Source of the DNA: Orobanche coerulescens
Lineage: Eukaryota; Streptophyta; Magnoliopsida; Lamiales; Orobanchaceae
Assembly (NCBI GenBank): GCA_033398695.1
Contig: CM065803.1
Coordinates: 48,971,501-49,035,500 of the forward strand
DNA: 64,000 nt
Direction: 5' to 3'
Part shown: positions 32,468 through 42,716 of the stretch, piece after piece
Numbering within the stretch: the stretch's first letter is position 1
Layout: each line of letters opens with the position of its first letter
The notes under the pieces: model-generated
What the model was told of the DNA's origin: nothing
The model's database searches: none
Seen by the model: only the letters and a program-made list of their open reading frames with translations
Translations under genes and position numbers: made by a program

Positions 32468-32672
32468 CCTTTTAGTTATTTCTCTTACTTGTAATTTTAT
32501 TTTCTGTACTTAAAACATTCTTGTAAAATTTCAATGATAAGTCAGAAAATCTTATAAACAGTCTGTTGAATGACAATTTCCAGTTGTCTCAATATTAGAC
32601 TGATTTCAGTTTTTGTCTCGCACTTAAGTGCAGACTTGGTCATTTGATTTCTTACTTAGTTTTGCCATCATC

Positions 32673-32687
32673 AAAATAGGGGGAATT
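32673..32687 (+). other. Polypurine tract before the Sirevirus 3' LTR
   Basis: AAAATAGGGGGAATT directly before TGTTAGGAATACTTG, the same as at 21876-21890. Confidence 0.85.
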
Positions 32688-34233
32688 TGTTAGGAATACT
32701 TGTTAGATTTTGATGATGTCATTAATTTAAAATCAAATGTTTATTACTTGGCAAAATGTAAGGAAGAACCAAATGAGTATCTTCCATAGGCCAAAATATG
32801 TTAAGTATGAAACTTGGCAAAATGTAAGGAAGAACCAAATGAGTATCTTCCATAGGCCAAAATATGTTACGTATGAAACTTGGCAAAATGTAAGGAAGAA
32901 CCAAATGAGTATCTTCCATAGGCCAAAATATGTTAAGTATGAAACTTGGCAAAATGTAAAGAAGAACCAAATGAGTGTCTTCTGTAGGCCAAAAGTTAGT
33001 TAGGCTGAAAAACGGCTAAGTACTAAGTACAGCCTAGTTCATCAGAGAGGAGCAATGACTCGGTCGAGTAGCTCTGGTCAACTAAATTTATCAGAGAAGT
33101 TTGACCAGACTGCAGCCGAGGTACCTCGGGAAGTCACCCGACTGGACAAGTCACAAACAGTGAATGTACCAAGAGGACCTACCTGCAGAGATGTAAGCTG
33201 CACATCAGCCTACTCGACTACAGCCTAGTACTCCAAGTCCACGTCAGCATGCTTTGAAAAGTCAAATATTACGGAAAGCTCACATGCAACGTGAAGAGAC
33301 AAATTGGAGTGATTCCCGCAAGAGATATGATTTAATTAAATCATCCTGACCCACCGTGAAGACTTTAATCCTTTTATATTCAAAAGATTTGGCGCTCACA
33401 TGCAGAAGTCCTCACAACGGTCGGAAGATAAAATTAAATAATGGGAATCCATCCTTGCAACGTTCAGAAAGATTAAACAATGAAGTATCCCTCCAACGGA
33501 CGGATTTGTTCAGATTTGCAACGGCTACAAGGAAGAAGCTCAGAGATCTGACCTATATATATCCAGAGATTTGAAACTGAGCAACAACCGGTGCGAACAT
33601 ACATTCTAGCGATCAAAGCAAACAAAGCAATCTCAAGCAATCAAATAGCATCGTGAAAAGAGCAGATCCAAAAAGTTCATATTTAAGGAAGCTCTTAAGT
33701 TGGAGAAGACAAACACTCTTGTCTATAATCTTGAGTACGGGGTACTTCACTGGTTGAAGTAAGAGACTGTAAAGGCATCCGAGGATCGAGGATCAAGAGG
33801 TGCAAGGCAGTCAAGTGTGTGTACAACGGCACGGAATTCCACTGGTTGGAAGCTGTTGTATTGTGGTTGAATCACTGTAATATTTATCACTGGTTGAAAA
33901 TTATAGTGAATTCATCTCCAACTGGTTTGGAGAAAAGTGGATTAGTAGAGGATTACCCCACCTCTGAGACCACTATAAATTGCTTGTGTTATTTACTGTT
34001 TTACTGCATCATACTCTAACTGCTGCATACATTGTTAAGTGTTTCATTAAGAATAATTTATATTCGTCATCAGCTGACTTCCGCACTTATTCAAGAACAA
34101 ACGACTCCAAGTCATTTGTTTGACCATCAGCTGAAGAAACTCACTCTTCGTGAAAAAGAGTTCAAGAGTTTCAACAAGTCTATTCACCCCCCCCCCCCCT
34201 CTAGACTTGTTCCTGGACGACTTGTGACCTACA
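32688..34233 (+). mobile_element. 3' LTR of the Sirevirus-like copia element
   Basis: 1546 bp, TGTTAGGAATACTTG to GTGACCTACA. It carries the same 66-bp repeats (32746-32998) and TATA box (33554-33562) as the first LTR. A poly-C run at 34187-34199 is longer than in the first LTR (8 C). Right after it the sequence AGGTAGTCCAGGTAACTCATC belongs to element H. Confidence 0.92.
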
Positions 34234-36056
34234 AGGTAGTCCAGGTAACTCATCAGGAAATACATCCGGAAACTCGTTCACAACAGGAATGGATGAAAGT
34301 TCCACAATTTCGTCTTCTTTCTTCATTGCATAGCACGAGTATCCGGTGCAGCCCTGTTTCAACAATTTGACAGCTTTCATCGCCTTGATCAACTTCCCTG
34401 AGCTACCTGGTTTCCATCCTTCAAATAGTATTTCGGAACCATCATCAGCGATCAGCGAGATCTTCCTCCTTCGGTAGTTTACAATAGCTCCAAATCGATT
34501 AAGCCAATCGTCTCCGAGTATCAGGATGTCTCCTTGCATTTCTATCACAATCAGATTTTGAGAGCCACTCTCTGCCTCCAAACGATACAGGGAAATCTCT
34601 AGTTTCTAAGTTTCCAACAATCCTCTCTCCACTCGGTAAACCAACAACATAAGGTTCACAATTATGAAAACCAGAAATATTTAAACGATTTACACAAGAT
34701 AAGGATATAACTGAATGCGTAGCTCCTGTATCGAATAAAATGCTAACTGGCTGGGAAAGGATCTGAACAGTACCTGATGCGACAGCAGCATCTTGATCAC
34801 CTGTTCTCCTCATCTCGTACAGATGTGGGGGAATAGATCCAGCACTCGATATACCCTTTCGGTCCCATTGTCCTCTACCTCGTCCGCAGCCAAAATTCTG
34901 AGGCATCTGTACACTTTGCTGCGTCTGTTGGATACTAGATTCCTTCTGAACTGGCTGCGGTGTACGGCCTCTAAAATACTTTGCAACCTCTTCACAGAAC
35001 ACCGCACGATGTCCCTCCCATCGACAATCAAAACAAGTCACGACAGGTAGGGGCAATTCCGTCGATAGTGTCCTGTCTGGGCACAGTTAAAGCATTTCCT
35101 GGTGAAATCTGTCATGGTTGATGTTGCTTCGAAGTTCTTTCCACTCCTAGATGGGTGCGGAGGTTTCTTGAAAGAATGAAAAGATGACTGGGTCTTGCGG
35201 GGCCCGCTGCTCTTGTGCTCTGTAAAAGTACCAGATACTTTCGGCTTCTTGGATTCCGTAAACTTCTCCATTGCTGCTTCCTTGATTTCGTACGCCATGC
35301 TTTATCATGGTATTAATGGAGAGTGGTACATTCAAAATCGGACATGTACCTCTGGATTTCTGGTTTCATTCTCATATCAAAATAGATCATCATTTCTGCA
35401 TCTGTTCTGACCAGATGTCGAACAAATGCTAGTTGATAGTTAAACATTTTAATTGTCTGGGATACGTGTTCGTCTGATGGTTGTGCGGAGAAAAATTCCC
35501 GAACTTTGGCTTCCCTCACAGGACGAGGGCAGTACTGAGCTTCCATCATCAATTTAAATTATGTCCAGTCAGCATCATGATCTGCAGGCCGGATGGCTTC
35601 CCACCATTCGGATGCTTCCCCTATCCGAAAGTACTGAGCAATAGAGGCTCTCCAGTCATCTGGGCAATTAATTCCGGCAAAAATTTTCTCCAATTCCTTC
35701 AACCAATGGTCCCATGTGGTAGTCTCAGAAAAACCATCGAAATTGGGTGGTTGCATCTTCGCCACCTCTTGTAGCCATCGGTCACCTCGATTTCCCATGT
35801 ATGGGATCCCTTATTGTCTATCTCCCTGCTGTAATCCCACCGCCACCTGCATTCGGTCCACGACCTGGGCGAACTGAGTCATCTGGTTCACCACCTGACG
35901 AAGGATTTCGGGCACAGTAGGTTCCGGTTCATTATTAATAGATCTTTGTGGATCGCCTGAGCTGTGGCTGGCCTGATTAGAAGGTGAACCTTCTCTTTCG
36001 GCATTCCTTCGTCCGCGTCCACGACCGCGACCACGTCCACATCCACCTCTCAACAT
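34234..36056 (-). pseudogene. Element H gag, zinc knuckle and protease, frameshifted
   Basis: The start chosen at 36056 gives MLRGGCGRGRGRGRGRRN, an Arg/Gly-rich N-terminus, then QMTQFAQVVDRMQVAVG. The next frames hold the capsid (NFDGFSETTTWDHWLKELEK, ASEWWEAIRPADHD, EFFSAQPSDEHVSQTI) and the zinc knuckle CFNCAQTGHYRRNC (about 35066). The protease follows with SILFDTGATHSVISLSC and, in a last frame, ILGDDWLNRFGA and [12 protein letters not shown] at 34234-34270. RT should start next but the copia LTR is there instead. Gag binds element RNA and protease cleaves the polyprotein; here neither would be made whole. Confidence 0.88.
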
Positions 36057-36274
36057 ACTGTAAGCATAAATGCTCAATATACATGAAACAATATTGTTCA
36101 AAAGTTCAAGTATAAAGAGATACAACATGTAAAGGACGAGATAGAGTTTAGGAACTTACAACCACCGTTCGCACGAAGACGTAGGCAGTACAGTGATGTT
36201 ATTCACGGCCGGTTACCTCAAAAGACATATATGGCCCCTATTTTAACCCAATGGCCAAGATATCCACAATCTTT

Positions 36275-36286
36275 GCTCCGATACCA
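36275..36286 (-). other. Primer binding site of element H
   Basis: On the minus strand TGGTATCGGAGC, one base off the perfect initiator tRNA-Met PBS, five bases inside the 5' LTR. Element B has the same variant. Confidence 0.88.
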
Positions 36287-36291
36287 TATTC

Positions 36292-38540
36292 TGTAACACC
36301 CTCGATGTATTCAGGAATATTAGAGCGCCGTAAATCCTTTACATAAGGATTTACAAGGCTGAAGAAATAAAAGGACGATGACAGATACCAACGTATGAAT
36401 GTAACGGAAATAAGATACAATAGTTATGACCAATACCGAAATACAAATGTCCCAAGGAAGAGTATTAATAATATATCACCAAATCCAAATCATCTCAAAC
36501 GACTACGTACTCGAGTACTTATTAAAATGATACAAACAATAGACAAATAAACCCGGTCGGAACATCACTCTGCACCCTCGTCGTCATGCAACTCCAGTGG
36601 TTGTTTCCCTGCTCTCCTGGAACCTGAACATAAACAAATGTTCACCCCCGAAGGGGTTAGCACAACGATGCTAGTACAAGTACCACAACATATTATTCAA
36701 CATCTCACGAAGAATAATAATAACATAAATGACAAAGGAGCCAACGAGTCTTCTCCTGCGAGAAACCCAATAATAACATACACACATGATGATCACAACA
36801 TGATATCAAAACATACACATGGTAATTCCAATGATCCAGCGTTCACTGCCTAGACCCCCCATGATTCCGTCAAACCAATCCGAGGTGGAAAAACCCGTTC
36901 GATGATCCAGCGCACGCTAGCATAGATCCCCCGATGATCCCGTCGGACCAACACGAGGTGGACATACAACAACGACATATATGCATGACAATATGTATAA
37001 CATCAATATATAAAACAATTAAGGTACTTGCCTCGATTCGAAGACAAGAATACTACTTCCACGAAAAACGAAACACTCGAAGGTCGCCCCTTCGATCAAT
37101 CACGTAGCAAGCTTGAACCTTAATAAAAGAAATAATATAGAATTTATCTCACGTCGTATGAATGTTTAACAATCCAATTTACGGCCGAAAGCTCATAAAA
37201 TGAAATCTGCCTGAACTGTTTAGCATACGCTACGTATTCTACGTAGCGTGCGTTAAGCCTGCTCGTTAGCGCACGTAAACAACGAAGCATAGCATACACT
37301 AACTATGTATTGACTATCCTCTCTGGTCAGCCGACTGACTCTCCTGATGTCCTAACGTACGTTACGTACCAAATGTAGCGTACGCTAAACATGCCCGATA
37401 GCGTACGCTAAACATGCCCGATAGCGTACGTTAATTTGCATAGCTTAGCGTACGCTAAGCGTGCATGGTAGTTCACTACTGGGCAGCAGACCATTCTAAC
37501 GGTGATGAAATTTATGAACTCCTCAGTGATTAACGTATGTTATCCGTCTACATGTCATGTTCATAAACTTTATGAATGATCTTACGGATTCAAAACATCT
37601 TTGAATTTCAAGGAAATGATTATCATCACAACTCTTATATTCAAACTCGATTATCATTCTCATGTGAAGTTCGTGATCTCCGGTTGATGCACTAGATTCC
37701 ATTGTCATTTACACATTCATACCTCATCTTAAAGGTGAACTAACAATTCCAACTACGATGTTCAGCGACTATATCATAAGCATGATCATTTCTACTTCTA
37801 AACATGATGTTTGTTGGATGATTCATCAATGAATTCAATATCTTGATATCATGATCATCTTATTCTTCAGAACACGAATCTAAGGCTGGAGATAGAATTA
37901 ACATACCTTAAGATGAAGAAAGCACTGAGCCAAAAAAGGTAGAATCCGACTCCGGTTGGTTGTATACCAATCCAAGGTGTTTCTCCACTTCAACGATCAA
38001 TCACAAGTGACATTCAATCTCCAAAGATCAAGTAGAGGTGGTCTAAGTGTGTTTAAAGAGGATATAAGGCTCTCTAGTCTCTCAAGAACGAAGGACAAGT
38101 GAAGGAAATAAGAAGAAATAGAGTGTTGTCCCTTATATAAAGTTTCTGCACACTAGTTGATTAGCGCACGCTATCATACAATCCTTAGCGCACGCTAATA
38201 AACGTTGACTCCAAAACTATCCAGGTTCGCCCGAGGGAATCTTATCCGGACTCATATCCGGCTAGCGCATGTGCTAGCCGCTAAGCTCAATAATTGACTG
38301 CCTAGCGCACGCAATTCTTCATTCGTAGCGTGCGCTAGTTGTAGCCGATAACGCACGTTAAGCTACAATATCTTAGCGTGCGCTATCAAGAGTTTGCATG
38401 AGAAATTTTGCATGTTGTCATACTTATGTACAAGGATACAAATGAGAGAAATATCATACTCCAATTATCGAGATCACAATTCCAAATAATACAGGGTTCA
38501 AATACAGATGAAATACACAATAATAAATCCGGATATTACA
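36292..38540 (-). mobile_element. 5' LTR of element H
   Basis: 2249 bp, TGTAACACCCTCGATGTATTC to TCCGGATATTACA on the + strand. It carries both palindrome clusters (37218-37545 and 38158-38390), including a short duplication of AAACATGCCCGATAGCGTACG at 37386-37430. Confidence 0.9.
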
Positions 38541-38662
38541 GATAATATAATGTGGTGCGATACTACAGTTATATTATTTAATTCATCGTATTTCATTCAC
38601 CTGGTGGGTCCCAGTTGGGGGTCCACGGCACTGTGATAGCCGCCTAGTTTGGGGGTGTTACA
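38541..38662 (+). mobile_element. Right end of the (+) gypsy LTR split by element H
   Basis: GATAATATAATGTGG resumes the LTR interrupted at 18583, and the first five bases are the duplicated target GATAA. It matches 13885-14002 and ends GGGGGTGTTACA. No PBS follows, so this is a 3' or solo LTR. It directly joins coding sequence of a LOG gene. Confidence 0.9.
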
Positions 38663-38663
38663 T

Positions 38664-38870
38664 TTACTATCTTTCATAGACTACTCTGCTGAAAAAGGTT
38701 TTATTTCCGAGCATGCTAAACAAATCATAATCGTTGCAACAACACCAGAAGAACTAATCAAAAAACTCATTGAATTTGTTCCTCAAACAAATCCAGCTCT
38801 AGCTAATATTATCTGGATGGAAGATTTTACCGTGAGAAAACGAAAAGTGGATTCATTCCTCTCCCTTTGA
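38664..38870 (+). pseudogene. LOG-like: C-terminal fragment of a LOG-family cytokinin riboside 5'-monophosphate phosphoribohydrolase
   Basis: LOG enzymes release active cytokinin bases from their nucleotides in the cytosol and nucleus. Known LOG proteins are about 215 residues; here about 68 remain. The frame LLSFIDYSAEKGFIS, then IIIVATTPEELIKKLIEFVP, matches the family's C-terminal helix region, where the usual pattern is LLxFID...GFI...IIVSAPTAKELxxKLEEYxP. A divergent tail ending SFLSL and a TGA stop at 38868 follow. The catalytic GGxGT and PGGYGT motifs would lie upstream and are absent: the LTR end meets the codons in mid-domain. There is no splice acceptor between. The 5' part may lie left of the window or be lost. 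Confidence 0.78.
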
Positions 38871-39100
38871 TAACCCATATCGGACATATTGTTATTTTTA
38901 CTTTCTGTTGTGCGTAAAAATCGAGCTAAAGGATGGCAGCTTAAGGAGTTTCTTTTTGATCTCTTGACGTGCACCTATTCGCGTATGTATTGTTATTTTT
39001 ATTGCTGTAATTTTTATTGTTTGTTTTTAATAAAAGCATTGATGACAGCGTAAGGCGACTATTTGGACTTTCCTGAAGCACATCTTATAAATTGTGTTAT
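38871..39100 (+). other. Probable 3' UTR of the LOG-like gene
   Basis: T-rich sequence after the stop codon, with an AATAAAAG poly(A)-type signal at about 39027. The right boundary with the retroelement is not exact. Confidence 0.45.
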
Positions 39101-40677
39101 ACTTCCGGGTTTTTTTTCCTCTTTTTTGTTTGTCTCGTATATTTTTTTCTTGTAGATCCAAAAAGGCGTTAGCTCAAGCATCAACTTTCATAAAAAGGAG
39201 TATTCTACTTTTCTCCCTTGCTTTTTATTATTATTATTTTTTTTAAACTGAGGACAGTTTCTTTTTCAAGTGTGGGGTGATATCGGAAATATATGAATTT
39301 TTAAAACATAAAAAAATATTTTTCCAAACAATCAATTTGTAATGTGTCTTACTACTCACTTCGGGAGACTTATTTATAAAATTGTGGTGCAGTAAAATGA
39401 CCATGGGCTAAACTTGGATTTTCAATGAAATGTCAAACTCAATTGTTTCTAAAAAAAAATTAGTGTGAATTCATATAAAAAAAAATTGAGAACTTGTGAG
39501 CTTTTGAGCCGTTGTTTACTTGCTATCATGAAAAATCTCCATTGATTGAGTGCACTATTTGTGTTGTGAAACTCTAGAACGTGCATTGGTATCTTACTCA
39601 AAACTACGAAGTGTGTGCAAAATAGTGAAAGTGATTTTAGGCGATTTTTTGATTAAGCCTTTTAATCTTTTCGGACTACCCCAAAAATTATTAATTCCCT
39701 CGTTAACCCAATTGAGCTTATTGCCAATTTTATTATTAACCACATACTGTGCTTTCCATCGCTATAAATCCTTTGACCCATACTTGAACAGTTAGAAATT
39801 AGTGGCTACTTCAGCTGTAGATAAGAAACCGACCTAAGAGCTTAGTGGAAAGGTCAGGTGTTTGACAAGGATAAAGATATTGTGTGGTGACATTGGGTGA
39901 TATATATTATTGGTAGTGTTGAAAAATGGAGAAAACATTTACTCCGCTATTTTTGGAAACTTAGTAACCGGGTATATTCATGTGACCCATGTTTACATTC
40001 GCGTAAAACAGTTAGCTTAGATATGAGTATACATAGAAGTAGCTTGTGTATGTTTTTATCCTAGTAACTAGGTGTATTCATGTGACCCATAATTTACATT
40101 CGCGTAAAACAGATAATAAACAACGCAAGTAAGGGAGGAAAAAGGCGAAAAAAATGGTTGATTGAAAAGCAAGAAAAAAAAAGAGCTCAGATAAATCGAA
40201 GCATAAGTAAAGGGATTGATAGAAAGCTTCATTAAATAGTTTCTAAGTGCTTACCTGTTGATAAAACTCGAGTCAGAATATTTTTAATTGTTCGGTTTCA
40301 AGTCACTTTATCCGTATTTTCCTACCCCAACCAAAGAGCTGACATTACAACCTAATAAAAGTCCTTTTTGATTTACGACGTTACACACACAAGTTGTAGA
40401 GATAATAGATGATTTTCACGCCTATGGAAGTTTTCACCTCATTAAAGCTTGAGCGAAAAAACATGTCCACTATACACTTGAGAGAGAGCGATACATTTAC
40501 CCGGCAAGTTTTATGAATTCATGCTTTTGATTAAAAGGAAATTTTCTCGAGATTTGACAAACTATAAAAAACTTGGTCTAATTTATCCCTTGAGGTGTAG
40601 TAAAATTATTGGTATATTCAATTATACCATTTCTGAAGTTTAGTTGAGGACAAGCAAATGTTCAAGTGTGGGGTATT
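39101..40677 (+). mobile_element. 3' non-coding region and polypurine tract of a Tat/Athila-like gypsy element
   Basis: No coding sequence. Two features are typical of the long 3' untranslated regions of these elements: GAGGACA...CAAGTGTGGGG near 39250-39277 and again near 40646-40673. The second is the purine tract directly before the LTR. A duplicated segment of about 50 bp (GTATTCATGTGACCCAT...ACATTCGCGTAAAACAG) occurs at about 39970 and 40070. The clade call is by pattern only. Confidence 0.55.
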
Positions 40678-40895
40678 TGATTAGTGCATAATTGATCTAA
40701 AAATTCATATGCAAAATATTACTTTTCCGGGCATAATCATACTGATTTGTGATTAAAAATAGATGTTTTAAAGATATGTCAAAACATGAGCTAAAAATGG
40801 TCATTTTACATATTACTGACATGAAATGTCAAAAAGGACGGAAAACAAGATCAAATCCAACGCTGGGAATTTTTCAAGGCAACACGACCATACAA

Positions 40896-41090
40896 CACGG
40901 CGCAAACAGGGCCGTTTCTTTTCGGCCGTTTCACATACGGCGCAACAAGGGCCGTTTCTGTCGGCCGTGTCTTGGGCCGTTTCACACACGGCTGGCATTT
41001 TGCGCTGTGTCCTCGCGCGTGTTCCGGAAGAGACCGAGTCACCACAACACGATGCAAACAGGGCCGTTTTTCAGTGCCATTTTCAGGCAG
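40896..41090. repeat. Cluster of GGCCGTTT / ACGGC words in the Tat-like LTR
   Basis: Words ACGGCGCAA, AGGGCCGTTT, TCGGCCGTTTCACA and TTGGGCCGTTTCACAC recur six to eight times, with GGCC palindromic cores, about 180-370 bp upstream of the TATA box. Small open frames here come from base bias. Confidence 0.75.
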
Positions 41091-41271
41091 ACCCTTTGTT
41101 GAATTTTCCACCTTTGGCCTCTTGTGAGCTCAACCACAAGATATTTTATTTAGGGTCAAAGATCTGAAAAAGCAAAGACATGCATGATGGATGAAGTGTG
41201 ACAAAGAAAAAATCAAGATACTACAACACATCTTTTGAATTAAATAATCCATGGTATTCTTGAAAATCACC

Positions 41272-41279
41272 TATAAAAG
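41272..41279 (+). promoter_or_regulatory. Predicted TATA box of the Tat-like LTR
   Basis: TATAAAAG in CACCTATAAAAGGACAC. Confidence 0.55.
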
Positions 41280-41727
41280 GACACATTCATCCATTGCAAA
41301 AATAACTCCTCTTCTTGCTAAGAAATATCCTTTCCTTTTTGCAAGACATCTTTACTATAGTTTTGTATTCCATTTTATTAGTTTGAAGTTTTTCCTTCAT
41401 TTAGCTTGTAATTGAAAAGTGCTTGAGCAATAAGCACTTAGTATTTTACTTTCAATTTTTGTAAGCTTGTAATCTTTGAACAAGTTTGAAGTTGTATTTT
41501 AAAGAATGTTTCTTGCACTTTGATACATCATATTCAAGTAAGTTTTCATCTATTGTCCTCAAATTCTAGTAATTAAGAGTTTCTATATATATTACGTATA
41601 TCTTATTTCAATTATAATTTTAGTTTGTATAAACCAATGAGTAGATAATCTTTCTTCCTAGGGGAAAGGGGATTTCTATTAGGTTATATATTAAGTATTT
41701 GATTGATTTGCACTATTTTGATAAAAA

Positions 41728-42128
41728 GGGATTAATTGGTTTAAATAGAGATTGATCATATCCTATTTATACTAATGAAACCTCCTTGATTGGTTGTTAA
41801 GTGAATTGGAAACTTTCCTATCAAATGTTTATCTTGTTATCAACATATTAAGGTTACGAAAGTAATTAAGACACCTATGAATACGAAAGTTATTAGGTGA
41901 AAGTTGATTACTCGATGAACAAAAGGGATTAATTGGTTTAAATAGAGATTGATCATATCCTATTTCTACTAATGAAACCTCCTTGATTGATTGTTAAGTG
42001 AATTGGAAACATATCTTTCCAATCTATCAAGTATTTATCTTGTTATCAACATCTTAAGGTTACGAAAGTAATTAAGACACCTATGAATGCGAAAGTTATT
42101 AGGTGGAAAGTTGATTACTCGATGAACA
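41728..42128 (+). repeat. 197-bp direct duplication inside the Tat-like LTR
   Basis: Two adjacent copies start GGGATTAATTGGTTTAAATAG at 41728 and 41925 and end GATTACTCGATGAACA. Differences are few (for example an added CATATCTTTCC in the second copy), so the duplication is fairly recent. Confidence 0.93.
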
Positions 42129-42264
42129 ATCGTTTTTCTTTTATATTCGTGTAAGTTAATCCATCTACTTAATTAAAAACCTAATTTATTGAACCCGTAA
42201 TCCCCTAGTTTTTATTAAATCAAATTCCAACTCATTTTAAGTTCTATTCATTATTTTTACTAGT

Positions 42265-42510
42265 ATTAAAAATAATCTTAATATAAATAGTCTAGTTATA
42301 AATAGTCTTAATATAAATAGTCTAGTATAAAAATAGTCTAGTTATAAATAGTCTTAATATAAATAGTCTTAATATAAATAGTCTAGTATAAAAATAGTAG
42401 ATTAAAAATAGTCTCATTAAAATAGTAGTATTAAAATAGTCTTATTAAAAATAGTCTTGCTAAAAAATAGTCTTATTAAAAATAGTCTAGTTTATAAATA
42501 GTGCATTTAA
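42265..42510 (+). repeat. AT-rich short tandem field (AAATAGTCTWRTATA-like)
   Basis: About fifteen copies of AAATAGTCT with TTAATAT, AGTATA or ATTAAA spacers. Non-coding. Confidence 0.85.
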
Positions 42511-42716
42511 TTTAGTTAGTACAAAAACCCAATAATCTATTTTAGAATATTTTAGTATTTATTTCTCGCAATCTATAACAAAATATTATACGAAGCCCTG
42601 TTAAACAATCCTCGAGAGAAAAGACCTTGGTAGAACTTAACAGAACTACTTCTACCTCGTATATATTTGCGAGCGACTCAAAAACTCCTATTTTTAGGAT
42701 AAGTTTTTGTCGATCA

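Larger units (their letters stand above)
18584..38540 (-). mobile_element. Gypsy element H (minus), non-autonomous, carrying a nested copia composite
   Basis: Two family 2 LTRs (18584-20735 and 36292-38540), a PBS next to the right LTR, a polypurine tract next to the left one and 5-bp GATAA duplications define a complete insertion of 19,957 bp. Its own internal part is gag and protease (34234-36056) and the last codons of integrase (about 20817-20920). RT, RNase H and most of integrase are missing exactly where the copia composite sits. The copia arrival was therefore accompanied, preceded or followed by a deletion of about 3 kb. Confidence 0.92.
40678..42716 (+). mobile_element. 3' LTR of the Tat/Athila-like element
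   Basis: Starts TGATTAGTGCATAATTGATC after the purine tract and ends ...GTTTTTGTCGATCA where D1 copia sequence begins (2039 bp). It holds a GC-rich motif cluster (40896-41090), a TATAAAAG box at 41272, a 197-bp tandem duplication and an AT-rich short repeat field. No PBS follows, consistent with a 3' LTR. Confidence 0.6.

Noticed and set aside
40749..41167. Several frames of 61-117 codons
   Set aside because: They lie in the Tat-like LTR across the GGCCGTTT cluster; base bias explains their length.
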